A model generated the notes under the pieces. That model did not search any database. It worked only from the letters and a program-made list of their open reading frames with translations, and was not told where the DNA came from. A DNA stretch of 64,000 bases from NCBI GenBank assembly GCA_034509755.1, contig CM067539.1, positions 26,994,501 through 27,058,500 of the forward strand, read 5' to 3'. This stretch comes from Anisodus tanguticus (Eukaryota; Streptophyta; Magnoliopsida; Solanales; Solanaceae). The position numbers and the translations under genes are program-made. Below, in pieces: positions 22,901-34,369 of this stretch (position 1 is the first letter of the stretch; the number at the start of each line of letters is the position of its first letter).

Positions 22901-23469
22901 TTCCACATCACACCAAACAATACTAAAATCTACAGGAATAACACCTCTCACTTCCCTTACTCGGCTTATCACTATTATTGTGCTCCTGGGAATGCCGAGC
23001 ACTTGGAAAAGCCATATAGCACATGTGATCCTTACAGTAATCCCCAGGCACAGGAGCTACTTCAGTTGCTGCCTCATCCAATATGGGCAGACTATGGCTA
23101 TCCAACCAAACAAGGACACGGCTGGGTTGGGGATGGAAGAACATGGGAGCTTGACGTTGGTGGCCTTTCTAGCAGACTTTACTTCTATCAAGTAAGTGCA
23201 CTTCTTGACTTTCTTGGATGAAATATGGTGCAAAAACCACTTTTGAATCAGACACAAATGCCCAAATACTCAAGATTGGATAATTAGCTAAGTGGCCAGA
23301 CTAGCCTGTATAATTCCATCCTTGCTCTTTTTTTCTGCAGGATCCAAGTTCACCTCCTGCTAGAAGAATATGGACATCTCTGGATGTGGGAACAGAAATT
23401 TTTGTTAGCGACAAAGATGAAGTGGCAGAGTGGACCCTGAGCGACTTTGATGTTTTACTTGCCTCGTAA
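19926..23469 (+). CDS. Secreted plant-conserved protein of unknown function, four exons (483 aa)
   Basis: CDS = 19926-20157, 21051-21625, 22676-23191, 23341-23469. All introns are GT-AG (893, 1050 and 149 bp) and the frame is kept throughout, giving 484 codons with the stop. I chose the ATG at 19926 because it sits in CCACCATGG; an in-frame ATG at 19899 would add nine residues. Residues 1-23 are a hydrophobic signal peptide ending near VICDG. The mature part is rich in Cys, Trp and Gly, with SCQYSSAVGDPGMRRDG, MGSPRAADCFD, GGYHYDTRGM and FYLIDIGSCW, plus NNT glycosylation sites around NNTKIYRNNTSHF. There is no recognisable catalytic motif. I recall this as a plant family annotated as a domain of unknown function (possibly DUF7705), from memory only. 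It is probably apoplastic or in the secretory pathway. No stops or lost splice sites: likely functional. Confidence 0.85.
20286..20480 (-). mobile_element. LINE/SINE 3'-tail-like fragment in intron 1
   Basis: CCAGGTGGGGTCGGGGAGG, TCCTTACCTTCTCGG and repeated GAGACTGTTTTCGTTA/GAGGCTGTTTCCGTTA words correspond, in reverse complement, to the 3' tail of the RTE LINE ending at 27690 and to the intron-2 copy. It is diverged and partly duplicated within the intron. Antisense to the host gene. Confidence 0.5.
20690..20905. mobile_element. hAT-like MITE in intron 1
   Basis: It starts AGGCGTTTGGCCATAAATTT; the complement of its far end reads GCTTTGGTTATAAA, an imperfect inverted terminus. The AGGCGTTTGGCCATA start recurs at 28385. 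This word family is common in Solanaceae introns by recollection. Target duplication not identified. Confidence 0.4.
21965..22085 (-). mobile_element. SINE-like (TS/SolS-type) copy in intron 2, antisense
   Basis: Read on the minus strand it contains CCAGACCCCACTTGTGGGAT, TACACTGGGTATGTTGTCGT and a (TTG)n-like end (CAGCAACAACAACGACAACA on the plus strand). This is the same tail as the RTE LINE at 27577-27690, the known relationship between Solanaceae TS SINEs and RTE LINEs. About 120 bp; the SINE head with tRNA promoter boxes is not obvious, so it could be a short LINE 3' fragment. Confidence 0.55.
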
Positions 23470-25279
23470 AACCGAAATTAGGTTACCATTCCATTTAACA
23501 TTGTAACTGTAGCCAAAGCAAAATCCAATAGTGGGACAAGGCTTCATCATTCTTGATGTGCATAGCTTCATCTTTCTATACTAGATCTGCATATGATGGG
23601 GCAACTCTTGGTTGCTTTATTTCCCCGACTCAGAAGAGATTGGGACAGAAGAAAAAAAATTGTTTTGTTTTTGCTTTATTTTCGTGGACTTTCTGGATGT
23701 TGACTTTGTCTTAATAGCATTAGCTTCTGGTGGAATGAAAATTATAGCACAATGACCTCGGAAATGAACCTGGAGTTCCCATACTTTCTTTGGTTGCTTT
23801 CGAGCATTGATGAACAGACATGCTAAGTGTAAAATCTTACTTTTTGCGACGTCTTTGTTAAAAAGAGCTCGCTGTTTCTATGAGCATCAGAAAAGGAACA
23901 AAATTAAAACATGTCTTTGGCCATGACAATCCTCCCTTCCTGCACTTATAAGAAATTGTGGCATGCCAATTTGATTCTATAGCTGCAGTTTATCTACTTA
24001 TCACTATATGGAAGTGGTGGGCTATTTTAAGAGATTGCCTTAACTTCTTCTTTATTGCACATTTTGGTTTTTTAATTTTGTCTCAAGACTCAAGGCTATG
24101 CTATATACCGTCACAGACCCATAATGGTACGGAGTTTGTGCTTATCATTTTTTAAAATGTCTGTGATAGGTTGAGAATATTCCATGGGAAGTGATTGGTG
24201 AAGAGGGGTGGAAGACAATAGTAAGTGCTAATGGAACTTCAGTATTTTTGAAATCGAAGTTTACTGTGAGAAGAATACTCGTTGCCTCTGACAGTTATAA
24301 AGTAAACGACTGCATCTCATAATGTTTCTCTGCAGAACTAGCCTTGTTCAGGCTACCACCTTGAATGGAATTGTGGAGCTATACATGTGGAATGAATATC
24401 TTAAACTTTTAGTGCATGTAGAATATGCACATCTCCACCCTTCTAAAAAATGATGAAGTGGATATGCAATGGGCGTTTATTGCCCCAAGCACTTGGTAGA
24501 CTGAGACTCATGGCTTCCATGCGCTTAACTTTGCTGCACTTTGCTTCTGTGAAGATTCTTGAAGAAAAATCTTCTTATCTGCAGAAGTTGTTGCAAAAAG
24601 AACATATGATCACTTTCATTTCGCTTTGAATGTAATCCTTAAATATGGTCTATTCAAATCTCAGGAGATCCGCAGGGAAACTTGGGATGACAGATTGATT
24701 GATATCCAAATGAAAGCCTAGAGATTAGCAAGTGTGCAAGTACAAGTACAACTACAAGTACTACTTTATGCTTCTTATTTGTTGTTTGAAGATAATGGTC
24801 TTTTCTTCATTATATGAATTTCTCTATACCATTATCCATCTCTTGTAAGCAGTGGATATGTCGGTGAAGAGAGGTCTTTCCATATATTCTGGTTTTTAGG
24901 CTTGTTGGACGAAAAGACCAAAGAGGTATACGTATTCCGAAGGAGGCTTTGAAACTCAGTTGCTGCGATTCAGAAAGTGCAAAAGGACCTTCAAACAACT
25001 GAGCTGAATTACTGTTTTATGAGTCGTATGTTCTTTTTTCTGGGTTGGTTCTGGTTGTGTTTATATAGTTCATAGAATGATCTCAAAATTGTACTACTGA
25101 TATAGTAATTCAACTTGTGCAAAGGGTCCGGGAGAAAATTAGTTACTTGGTAGTCTGTTTTGAGAAAATGTGCAAAAGAGAGCTTATGTGCCTGTTTTTA
25201 GTGGTAACAATACTTGGTAAAGCAAGGCCACGGAAAATCTCATCTAAGTTTTTTATAGCAACTTATTTGTGGAGACGCG
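23470..25279. other. No gene found: 3' UTR of the upstream gene and intergenic DNA
   Basis: The first few hundred bases are presumably 3' UTR. Short open frames (23958-24155, 25117-25317) have no recognisable domain, no plausible splice partners and no codon pattern like the flanking gene. I see no clear repeat boundary. Confidence 0.4.
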
Positions 25280-27690
25280 ACCAACATGTGGGACAGGACG
25301 GCCAGTTGCATTCGTGAGGTAGCAAGAGAAGTGCTAGGAGTCTCGCGGTGTTATCGTGGTGGACATCGATGGGACTGGTGGTGGAATGGCGAAGTTCAAG
25401 AGAAGGTGGAAGCGAAGAAAGCGACATATGTGAAATTGGTAGAAAGCAGAGATGAGGTGGAGAAATGGACGAATAGGGAACTGTATAAGATGGCGAGGAA
25501 GGAGGCAAAGCTAGCGGTTATGGCGGCGAAAACGGCGGCTTTCGAACGCCTGTATGTGGAATTAGAGGAGAAAGGCAGGGATAAAAAGTTGTACAGACTA
25601 GCCAAGACAAGGGAGATGAGGGCCCGTGACTTGGATCAAGTGAGGTGCATCAAAGACGAGGACGGTAAAGTACTGGTGATGGAAGCGCATATTAGGCGGA
25701 GGTGGCAGTCTTACTTCCACAAACTCTTGAACGAAAAAAGAGATGGAGATATTGTGCTGGGAGATCTGGAGCATTCTGGTAGGCACGGGGATTTTGGGTA
25801 TTGTAGAAGCATCGAGGTTGAGGAGGTTACGGGTGTTATTCGCAGGATGCGCATGGGATGAGCAATCGGGCCTGATGAGATCCCAGTTGAATTTTGGAAG
25901 AGCGCAGGCAGGGCTGGTTTGGAGTGGCTGTTGAGTTGTTTAACGTCATTTTTAAGACGGCAAGAATGCCCGAAGAATGGAGGAGGAGTACAATGATTCC
26001 CTTGTAAAAGAACAAAGGTAATATCCAGAGTTGCAACAACTATAGGGGTATCAAGCTGCTGAGCCACTCTATGAAAGTTTGGGAAAGAGTCGTGGAGACG
26101 AGGGTGAGGAGAGGCATGTCTATTTTCGAGAATCAGTTTGGATTCATGTCGGGGCGTTGGACTGCTGAAGCCATTCATCTTATTAGGAGGTTAGTGGAGC
26201 AGTATAGAGAGAGGAAGAAAAACTTCCATTTGGTTTTCATCGATCTCGAGAAGGCATACGACAAAGTCCCTAGGGAGGTTCTATATAGATGTTTGGAGGT
26301 TAGAGGCGTACATGTGACGTACACTAGGGCGATCAAGGATATGTATGATGGAGCCAAGACTAGAGTATGGATAGTAGGAGGAGACTCGGAGCACTTTCCA
26401 GTGATGGTGGGGCTACACCAGGGATAAGCTCTTAGCCCATTCCTATTTGCCTTGGTGATGGACGGATTGACGCGACAAATTCAATGAGAGGTACCATGGT
26501 GTATGTTATTCACAGACGACATAGTCCTGATTGATGAGACTCGCAGAGGAGTGAACGCAAAGCTGGAGGTTTGAAGACAAACTCTGGAGTTTAAAGGGTT
26601 CAGGTTGAGTAGGAGACCAAGACAGAGTGCAAGTTCAGCAACAAGAGCGACCATGAGACAGACATCAAGGTAAGACTTGGAACTCAGGTCATTTAAAAGA
26701 AAGGAAGCTTCAAGTACTTAAGGTCTATTATCCAAGGGAATGGATAGATTGATGACGATGTCACACATCATATTGGGGCAGTGTGGATGAAATGGAGGCT
26801 CGCATTTGGAGTCTCGTGCGAAAAAAAGGTGCCACCAAAACTTAAAGGCAAGTTCTATAGGGTGGTGGTTAGACCGACTATGTTGTATGGAGCGGAGTAT
26901 TGGCCAGTCAAGACTTCGCACATACAAAAGATAAAAGTTACGGAGATGAGGATGCTGAGATGGATGTGTGGGCGTACAAAGAGAGATATGATTAGAAATG
27001 ATGATATCCGGGAGAAAGTGAGAGTGGCCTTGGTGGATGATAAGATACAGAAAGCGAGGTTGATATGGTTCGGGCATGTGCAGAGGAGATACACAGATGC
27101 CCCAGTACGGAGGTGTGAGAGGTTGGCTATAAACGAGTTCAAGATGGGTCGAGGTAGACCGAAGAAGTATTGGGGAGAGGTGATTAGACGGGATATGTCG
27201 CATGTGCAACTTACTGAGGACATAACCTTAGATAGGGGGTTATGGAGGACACTGATTAGGTAGAAGAGTAGTAGGTACTCGAGTATATCCCTACTTATGC
27301 TTACAAATTGATAGTTGTAGTGTTATTACTGTAGGCCCGATTAGCCTATCACACCTATAGGCATATTATTGCTTTATAATCCATTGTAGTTTGATTTCTG
27401 CTGCTATGTGTTCTTTAGTGTATTTTGTTTAGCTTATTTAGTTGGGTTAACTACTGCTCCTTTTTGTTCGAATGCACATTATACTGTTTTAATTCCTTAT
27501 ATGAGTATGACCGTTTCTCTTGCTTCACTCTTGCTTTGTTTTGATTGCCTTGCTTGTGATTATGCTTTGTCTTGAGACGAGGGTCTCCCAGAAACAGTCG
27601 CTCTACCTACCAAGGTGGAGGTAAGGTCTATGTACACTCTACCATTCCCAGACCCCACGGTGTGGGATTTCACTGGGTATGTTGTTGTAA
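25280..27690 (+). mobile_element. RTE-clade LINE, 5'-truncated and broken
   Basis: The remnant starts just before MWDRTASCIREVAREVLG and ends with a 3' tail CACTGGGTATGTTGTTGTAA. The endonuclease domain is missing, the usual result of incomplete target-primed reverse transcription. The (TTG)n-like tail, rather than poly(A), is characteristic of RTE LINEs, and it matches the SINE-like copies in the introns of the gene at 19926. Multiple stops prevent any function. Confidence 0.8.
25286..27263 (+). pseudogene. RTE LINE reverse transcriptase, remnants
   Basis: Linker region 25286-25858 (WWWNGEVQEKVEAKKATY), stop TGA at 25859 within MRMG*AIGPDEIP, then a frameshift near 25900-25970. RT core resumes at about 25968 (MPEEWRRST...[18 protein letters not shown]) with a stop in IPL*KNKG. 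The 26071-26427 frame contains [10 protein letters not shown] and [16 protein letters not shown], followed by a stop right after GLHQG. Further on, the catalytic box reads FTDDIVL instead of FADD, after another stop. The C-terminal 26781-27263 frame has [18 protein letters not shown] and [16 protein letters not shown]. At least five disruptions. Confidence 0.88.
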
Positions 27691-28573
27691 GGTTCTTTTG
27701 ATTATTATATAAACTTATTTGGAGATCAATGGCTGAGGGTCCAGTAGCAGTGGCGGTTCAATGTAGTGTGAAAGACAAAGGCTGGTGTTAGTTTGAATTT
27801 GCTGTAGAAGTAGCTCCCGCTCCATACTGGCTTCAAGGAAAGAAAGGATTAGGCAATTCCGATGGTTTTGAAGCTTACCTTATTATTAAGGGGAAATGAC
27901 TTTTTTCTTCAATAGATGTTGAGGTTAGTAGGGGAGGGGGGGGGGTTAGCTTGAGGCTTCTCAGCCGTAGGAATAGGGAACAACTCCTCTAAATATGGAA
28001 TGAGTTCTCAATAAATGCCATAAGAAAGCCGCCACCCTCGCCCTTTAGAGATAGGGGCGCAACAAAAAGTATTAAAAAGGGGTGCATTTCATGATGCAAG
28101 GTGTTCCCTTTTATTTGATTTTAAAAATGTGATAATTGTATCCATGATGACCACATGGGTGTGGATCATGAGTCCTTTTGGATGTTCCAAACCACCATCT
28201 TATTTCTCCGGCTCAAATAGAATGTTTGTGACTCAAAAGTGTGCTCTTATGAGTCATGTAAAAACTTCAAAATGTATTTTATATAACTTGGATATGGACC
28301 CGACTCCTCTCCATTTTATTAAGTTTCTATTTAATTAGATGGAAGACACATGTCATAATTAGGATTAGAGGATGGGATTTAGTAGGCGTTTGGCCATAGA
28401 AACCAAAAATAATTTCATTTTTTTTTGGAATTTTTGGAGTTGGAGTTTTGTTTGGCCATAGTTTTTGCAAATAATATTTGGTTGTTAGAATGTACTTTTT
28501 CTTAAAATTATGAAATATGATTTTTACCTCCAATTTTTAGAAACTAGCAAAACCACCCCAAAAATTAATAAAC
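27691..28573. other. No gene found; fragment of AGGCGTTTGGCCATA repeat at 28385
   Basis: Intergenic. A G-run lies at 27936-27947. At 28385-28500 the AGGCGTTTGGCCATA word seen in intron 1 of the gene at 19926 recurs, with a second TTTGGCCATAG about 65 bp on, so this is probably a related hAT-type MITE with an unclear right end. Confidence 0.35.
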
Positions 28574-30665
28574 TGTTACACTCCAACCCTGGGGTTGGGG
28601 GTAGTGGTGGTGGTGGTGTGTGGCCGGCACCCAATACCTGAAGGCCTGAGCATACCACTATAGTATTCGAACCCTGAAATATGAAACTCAGACTGACAAG
28701 GCCACCAATTACCCATATATGATAAGACTGAAAGATAACCTGCACACAGAAGAGTCCCAACAGAATATATACATATGAACAACTAGCCAAGGCCGACAAG
28801 GCCACAATATGAGTGTACTGACAACAAAAAGGGCCGACATACCAACATCTACTATCCATAAGTCTGCAAGCCTCTAAGAGTAACATGTACATATCAACAG
28901 GTCGGGACAGGGTTCCGCCATATCCCAAAATGCTAGTAGCATTTATAGAATAGTACCTAAAGACTCATGTACTGCAACTCCGAGGGAAGGGAGTGAAAAA
29001 ATATCACAACTGAGCATATCACCTACTGAGGAGGAGCGTCACTCTGTCAATATGTACCTACGGGCATGAACGCAGTGCCCAAAAAGGGACATCGGTACGA
29101 AAGATGTACTGAATATGTAGGGCATAATCAACAACAAATAAAGAAACAATAAGCCAAGGAAATCAGAGATACCACCTGAAACTCATAATGTCACAATGCA
29201 TCAGACAATATAGATGTGTATAATAATCGCGTATATAACGCCGTTGACCTTTGTGGGTTATATTATCAATGTCATATATGTATAAGTTGCGTATATAATG
29301 CCATAGGCCACTGATGGCAATATCACCAATATCATATACGTATAAGCTGCATATATAATGCCATAGGCCTCTGAGGGAAATATCATCAATGTCATATTTG
29401 TATAAGCTGCATATATAATTCCATAGGCCTCTGATGGCAATATAAATGCATTATATATATGTATAACGATCAACCGAAGGACATATCATGCTTACCAATC
29501 TGATCAGAGTGACGTAAGGTCGTTATACTTCCGATCAACATTATGAGACTAACATCATTATCATTTCATGACTCTATAGAACTCACAAATCATGAATAAA
29601 CTTTCTATAGGCAATATTGTATAATCATGAATCAACACGGAGACCTCTAGTTATTAAGAGTGGAATCATTATGGAGTAATATTGCATTTACATGTCGTTT
29701 ATATAGATCATGTCAAAATAAGAAAGAAAACCCTACATACCTTTTCCTTGAAGTTACCATCGCCTTACAAGTCATCGTACTTATTACGGTAGTTATCTAT
29801 AGCAAATAATGGGGTCGATATCAATATCAAATCCATATTCCATAATGAAACTTCATTTATGTATCTTATCGACAATCCTAATATAAATGGTTCTTAAATT
29901 TCTTAACAAAGATACTTCTGTAGTTTGATCCTCCGATTCTCTGAAATAACCCTTCTTGGTTTCACAATACCAATAATCAATTCATAATCCATGAAAAATA
30001 ACCCACAATTCATATCCCATGATTTACCATATCTATGAGATTCGATTACAAAAATCCTTTCATAACGTACCCCGAATCAGTGATTAATCATAATTATAGA
30101 TAAAAGAGGTTAAACTTTACCTTTACGCCTCAAAATCCTCGTAAAACCGTGGGCTATTTCATCTCAAAGAGTTTCCGAAATCGATTCCTTACAGAAAAGA
30201 GGATTTATATGATATCCGCGGGGATTATCACATTAATCACACATATTTCGGCTGTGATTTGATCTAAGTATGATAAATTGTGATAGGGAGGGTTTGGAGA
30301 GCTTGAAAATTTGATTTTTGGAGAAAGAAATGAAGAACAATCGACTGAACATGTATTTAACCTAAAAAATTCTCCACCGCCGTAATTCGATGGCATGATT
30401 GCTGGTATAATTAAATACCCGATAGTCCGTCAATCATCCTGTCAAACTGCCAAGGTATTTGACGACTCAAAGTGGGAAAATTGATGGTCCGTCAATCTTC
30501 TTGTCAAATTGCTTAGTTTTCCGATTTCGTTGATCCGTTTGACTTCTCAACATCCCGGAACTTCCATGAAAAAGCCGTAAACTTTCATTACCCTTTCGTA
30601 AGACCGTACCTCTCCCCGGGACATCGGTATTTATCAACGACATGACGGAACATGAACTACGGGGT
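28574..30665 (-). mobile_element. 3' LTR of the Tekay/Del-like gypsy element
   Basis: On the minus strand this lies just after the purine tract CCTAAGGGGGGAA (plus-strand TTCCCCCCTTAGG at 30665-30677), downstream of the chromodomain, and ends in GGAGTGTAACA. The 5' boundary is uncertain by about 15 bases: TGTTCCGTCATG at 30652 gives matching TGTT...AACA ends, but the purine tract is 14 bases away. It contains a 60-bp tandem repeat. The LTR is about 2.1 kb, in the normal range for Tekay/Del. Confidence 0.65.
29218..29460. repeat. 60-bp tandem repeat, four copies, in the Tekay LTR
   Basis: Units read TATAAGCTGCATATATAATG, CCATAGGCCTCTGA(G/T)GG and AATATCA(T/C)CAATGTCATAT, in phase about every 60 bp. 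Direct, without unique spacers. Confidence 0.8.
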
Positions 30666-30894
30666 TCCCCCCTTAGGAACATTCATCCTCGAATGTTGAG
30701 GATATTCTTTAACTCTCGAGGGTTCTAAAAATTTCGACATAGTTTCCTTTGTAACCAGTACTATTCCAAAACCTGTTAAATAGTTCAAACATATATCCAA
30801 TTCCACACAAGGTACATAATAATAAAAAAATATCAACTAGTACTCACACTACCGGCTGTATATACCAAATCAAGAAAGTTAGCCATAACTCACC

Positions 30895-32300
30895 TCAACT
30901 CTCCTCATTCGTACTCTGAACTGCACCTGCCACATCTGCCTCGATATTAGTACCTGAGTATTGAAACAAGTAAGGATATCTAGATCGCATATCTTCTTCA
31001 GCCTCCAAATTCATCTCATATGTATTGTTATTTCTCCATAGTACCTTGACGGAGGCAACTTCTTTAGTACTTAATTTTTGAATTTGGCGATCTAGATTGG
31101 CTATCGGAGTCTCATCATAAGTTAAATCTTCGGTGATTTGCAAACCTCTACGGGAGTAATACGGGAGGTATCTCCTATGCATTTACGCAACATCAATACA
31201 TGAAACACTGGGTGAACTGTTTCTAATTTTGAGGGTAGTTCAAGTTCATAAGTCACTTGGCCTATCCTATGAATAATCTTATATGGTCCGACATATCTGG
31301 GACTAAGTTCCCCTTACTTTCCAAATCTCATGACTCATGTCATTGGAAAAACCTTTAAGAATACCCAATCGCCAATTGTGAATTCTAAGTTGCGGCGCCG
31401 AATATTTGAGTAAGATTTTTGTCGACTCTAGGCAGTCAATAGGCGCTCTTGGATTAGCTTCACTTTCTCCACTGCATGTTGGATCAAATCAGGACCTAGT
31501 AACCCGACTTCACCCACTTCAAACCAACCAATTAGAGATCTACACTTCCGTCTATACAATGCCTCATATGGGGTTATTTTGATACTTGAATGATTATTGT
31601 TATTGCTGGTAAAATCAATAAGGGGTAAATGATCATCCCAGCTACCTCTGAAATCCAATACACAGGCTCGCATCATGTCTTCGAGTGTCTGAATTATGCG
31701 CTCGTCTTGACCATCGGTCTGTGGATGAAAGTCTGTACTAAGGTTCATTTGGGTGTCTAAACCTTTCTAAAATGATTTCCAAAAATAAGCCGTAAACTGT
31801 GCACCCCTATCGGATATAATAGAGATTGGAACACAATGCAACCGAACTATTTCTTTAATAAACAACTTCGCATAATCCTCATCTTAGAAGGTTGTACAAA
31901 TGGGTAAGAAATGAGCCGATTTCATTAGTTTGTCGATGATAACCCAAATGAAATCAAACTTTCAATAAGAATGGGGTAAACCGATAATGAAATCCATATT
32001 ACTCATCTTTCACTTTCAAGTAGGGATTTCTATATGTTGTAGCAAACCCCAGGCTTCTGATGCTCGACCTTAACTTGGTGAAAATTTGGGCATTGAGCTA
32101 CAAATGTTGTGATACCTTTCTTCATGTCATTCCACCAATAAACATGTCGAAGGTCATGGTACATCTTTGTTGATCCAAGGTGAATGAAATATCTAGACTG
32201 GTGGATTTCAGCCATAATTTGCTTTCGGAGTCCTCATACATATGGTACACAGGCAACCCTGATATTTAAGGACTTCATCTCCCGTAAGCTCCAATATCGG
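30895..32300 (-). pseudogene. Tekay/Del integrase and chromodomain, remnants
   Basis: In minus-strand order: integrase zinc finger (32215-32030), where HQSRYFIHLG supplies the His pair but CPNFHQVK has lost the second Cys of the usual CxxC; integrase core/C-terminal part (31748-31428) with DFHPQTDGQDERIIQTLEDM and PYEALYRRKCRS; and a C-terminal chromodomain (31182-30895) with SVKVLWRNNNTYEMNLEAEE and MRSRYPYLF. A C-terminal chromodomain marks chromoviruses and is thought to steer integration to heterochromatin. Several stops and frameshifts separate the blocks. Confidence 0.85.
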
Positions 32301-32365
32301 TTTCTTCTGTAGAGGAATTCCTTCTTTTATCCGGACTAACTCGGGGTCCTCAAACTATCTCTCAT

Positions 32366-33660
32366 TCAATATGCTATCAGGGATGATTCTGTGGTGTTCC
32401 ACACTACTGCTCCACCATTATCCGTCTCCAAAAGTCGCACATTTAAACTGGTTAAGTAATGCAGTTCTTTTGTCATTCCTAGCTTATTAGCTTCAATCCC
32501 ATCCAAACCTCCCATAGACTTACGTCTTAAGACATCATATACACCATTTGTCTTACCGGGGTGGTATAAAATATCGAAGTCTTTATCCTTTAATAATTCC
32601 AACCACCTTATTTGCCTTAAATTCAGCTCCCTCTGGTGGAATATATATTGTAGGTTGTTATGGTCAAAGAATATGTCGACATGGACACCATATAAATAGT
32701 GACGCCACATCTTCAGGTTAAAGATTACCGCCGCCAACTCGAGATCGTGAGTCATATAGTTTACCTCATGCTTTCTTAATTGTCTTGAAGTGTATGCTAT
32801 GACTTTCCCATGTTGCATCAAAACACATCCCAGGCCGACTCTGGAGGCATCACAGTAAACCACCATCGATACCTTCGGGAAGGGCTAACATATGTGTAGA
32901 TGTCAACCTGCCTTTCAACTCTTGAAAAATACGCTCACACGCATCTGTCCATTGAAACTTAGCTGCCTTGTGAGTGAGCTTGATTATGGTGTGGATATAG
33001 AAGAAAAACCCTCCACGAATCTCTAATAATATCCTGCTAAGCCTAAGAAACTACGTATTTCGGTAGGAGTCGTGTGTATTGGCTAATTCTTTACGACTTC
33101 AATCTTTTGATGATCCACCTTAATACCTTCGGAGGATACAATATGGCCCAAAAAGGCAACAAATTTAACCAGAATTCACATTTGGAAAACTTGGCATATA
33201 ACTTACGGTCTTGAAGCATCTGTAATACCGATTGCAAGTGATCCGCATTTTTGGCTCCCAATCGAGAATATTCAAGAATATCGTCAATAAATACTATTAT
33301 GAAGATATTCAGGAATGGCTTAAATACCTGATTCATCAGATCCATAAAAGCTGCCGACGCATTAGTCAGACCAAAAGACATAACAACGAATTTGTAATGG
33401 CCAAATCTAGTCTGAAAAATAGTCTTTGGAATGTATTTTTACTTAACCGTCAACTGATGGTATCCTGACCTGAGATCAATCTTCGAGAAACACTTAGCGC
33501 CTTGCAGCTGATCAAACAAATCATCGATTCTGGAGGAGCGGGTACTTAATGGTTACCTTATTCAACTGATGGTAATCAATACACATCCTTAATGAACCAT
33601 TTTTCTTACGAACAAACAACAATATCATACCCTCAATCAACACTATTTTTAATGGAGTAT
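32366..33660 (-). pseudogene. Tekay/Del reverse transcriptase-RNase H, remnants
   Basis: RT N-terminal fragments near 33600 ([16 protein letters not shown]), then 33381-33091 with [20 protein letters not shown] and the catalytic FIDDIL (the YVDD box as FIDD, normal for gypsy). RNase H follows at 32866-32366 with [31 protein letters not shown] and [17 protein letters not shown]. The frame is interrupted between 33381 and 33600 and again between RT and RNase H. Confidence 0.85.
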
Positions 33661-34099
33661 TAGTCGTTAGATAAGATGTATGTCTCGAAAACTGAGGCCT
33701 AAATCCACCTCGAAATCCCCAACATCACATGCGGATCGAGTTCTTTTGTGCTGGCCCCTATCATACTCTCGATCAGCTTGCTGCTGCCTCTTGTGATCCT
33801 CTAGATTCTATGAGTAGGCCTGAATGCGGGAGATATCCATATTCAGGTTCAACAAAGCTGTCGTGCACTTATTTACCAAGTGTGGCCGCAAACCATTAAC
33901 AAACTGATGTACTCGGTCACTCATATAATTAATAGTTGTGGGAGCATACCCAGCTAAGAAATTGAATTATAAGCTATATTCTCTGACACTCATGTTGCCC
34001 TGCTCCAGATGCAAAAAACCTATCTCGCCTGGCTTGTCGAAGTTCGGTCGGTAAGTACTATTGTAGAAATGCCTCAGATAATTCCCTCCAGCCTAAAGG

Positions 34100-34360
34100 T
34101 GGGGCTTGAGGATACAAGAAGTCAACTCTACCATTTCAGCATCCGTTGCGTGCATAACTCATAAAGTTTGTTGCATTCTATTTAGGAAATTCTTTAGGTC
34201 TGCATTAGGGTTTGTTCCAGTAAATATCGAAAGGTCTAGGTTAACAAAATACTGTATCGGTACCTCAACGATATGGCGAGCTGATGCAGCTGGATTAAGT
34301 ACTAGATTGGGGACAGTTGGAGCAGCCGAAGGATTGGTCATTGGGATCGAATTGGCCTTC
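34100..34360 (-). pseudogene. Tekay/Del gag fragment at the truncated 5' end
   Basis: The minus-strand frame 34341-34159 reads VPIQYFVNLDLSIFTGTNPN and LKNFLNRMQQTL, matching the start of the gag core of Tekay elements (RFLRL...P..F.G..P..D...FL..M). Homology ends near 34360; the N-terminal gag, leader and 5' LTR are missing. Confidence 0.65.
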
Positions 34361-34369
34361 GGTAAACCT

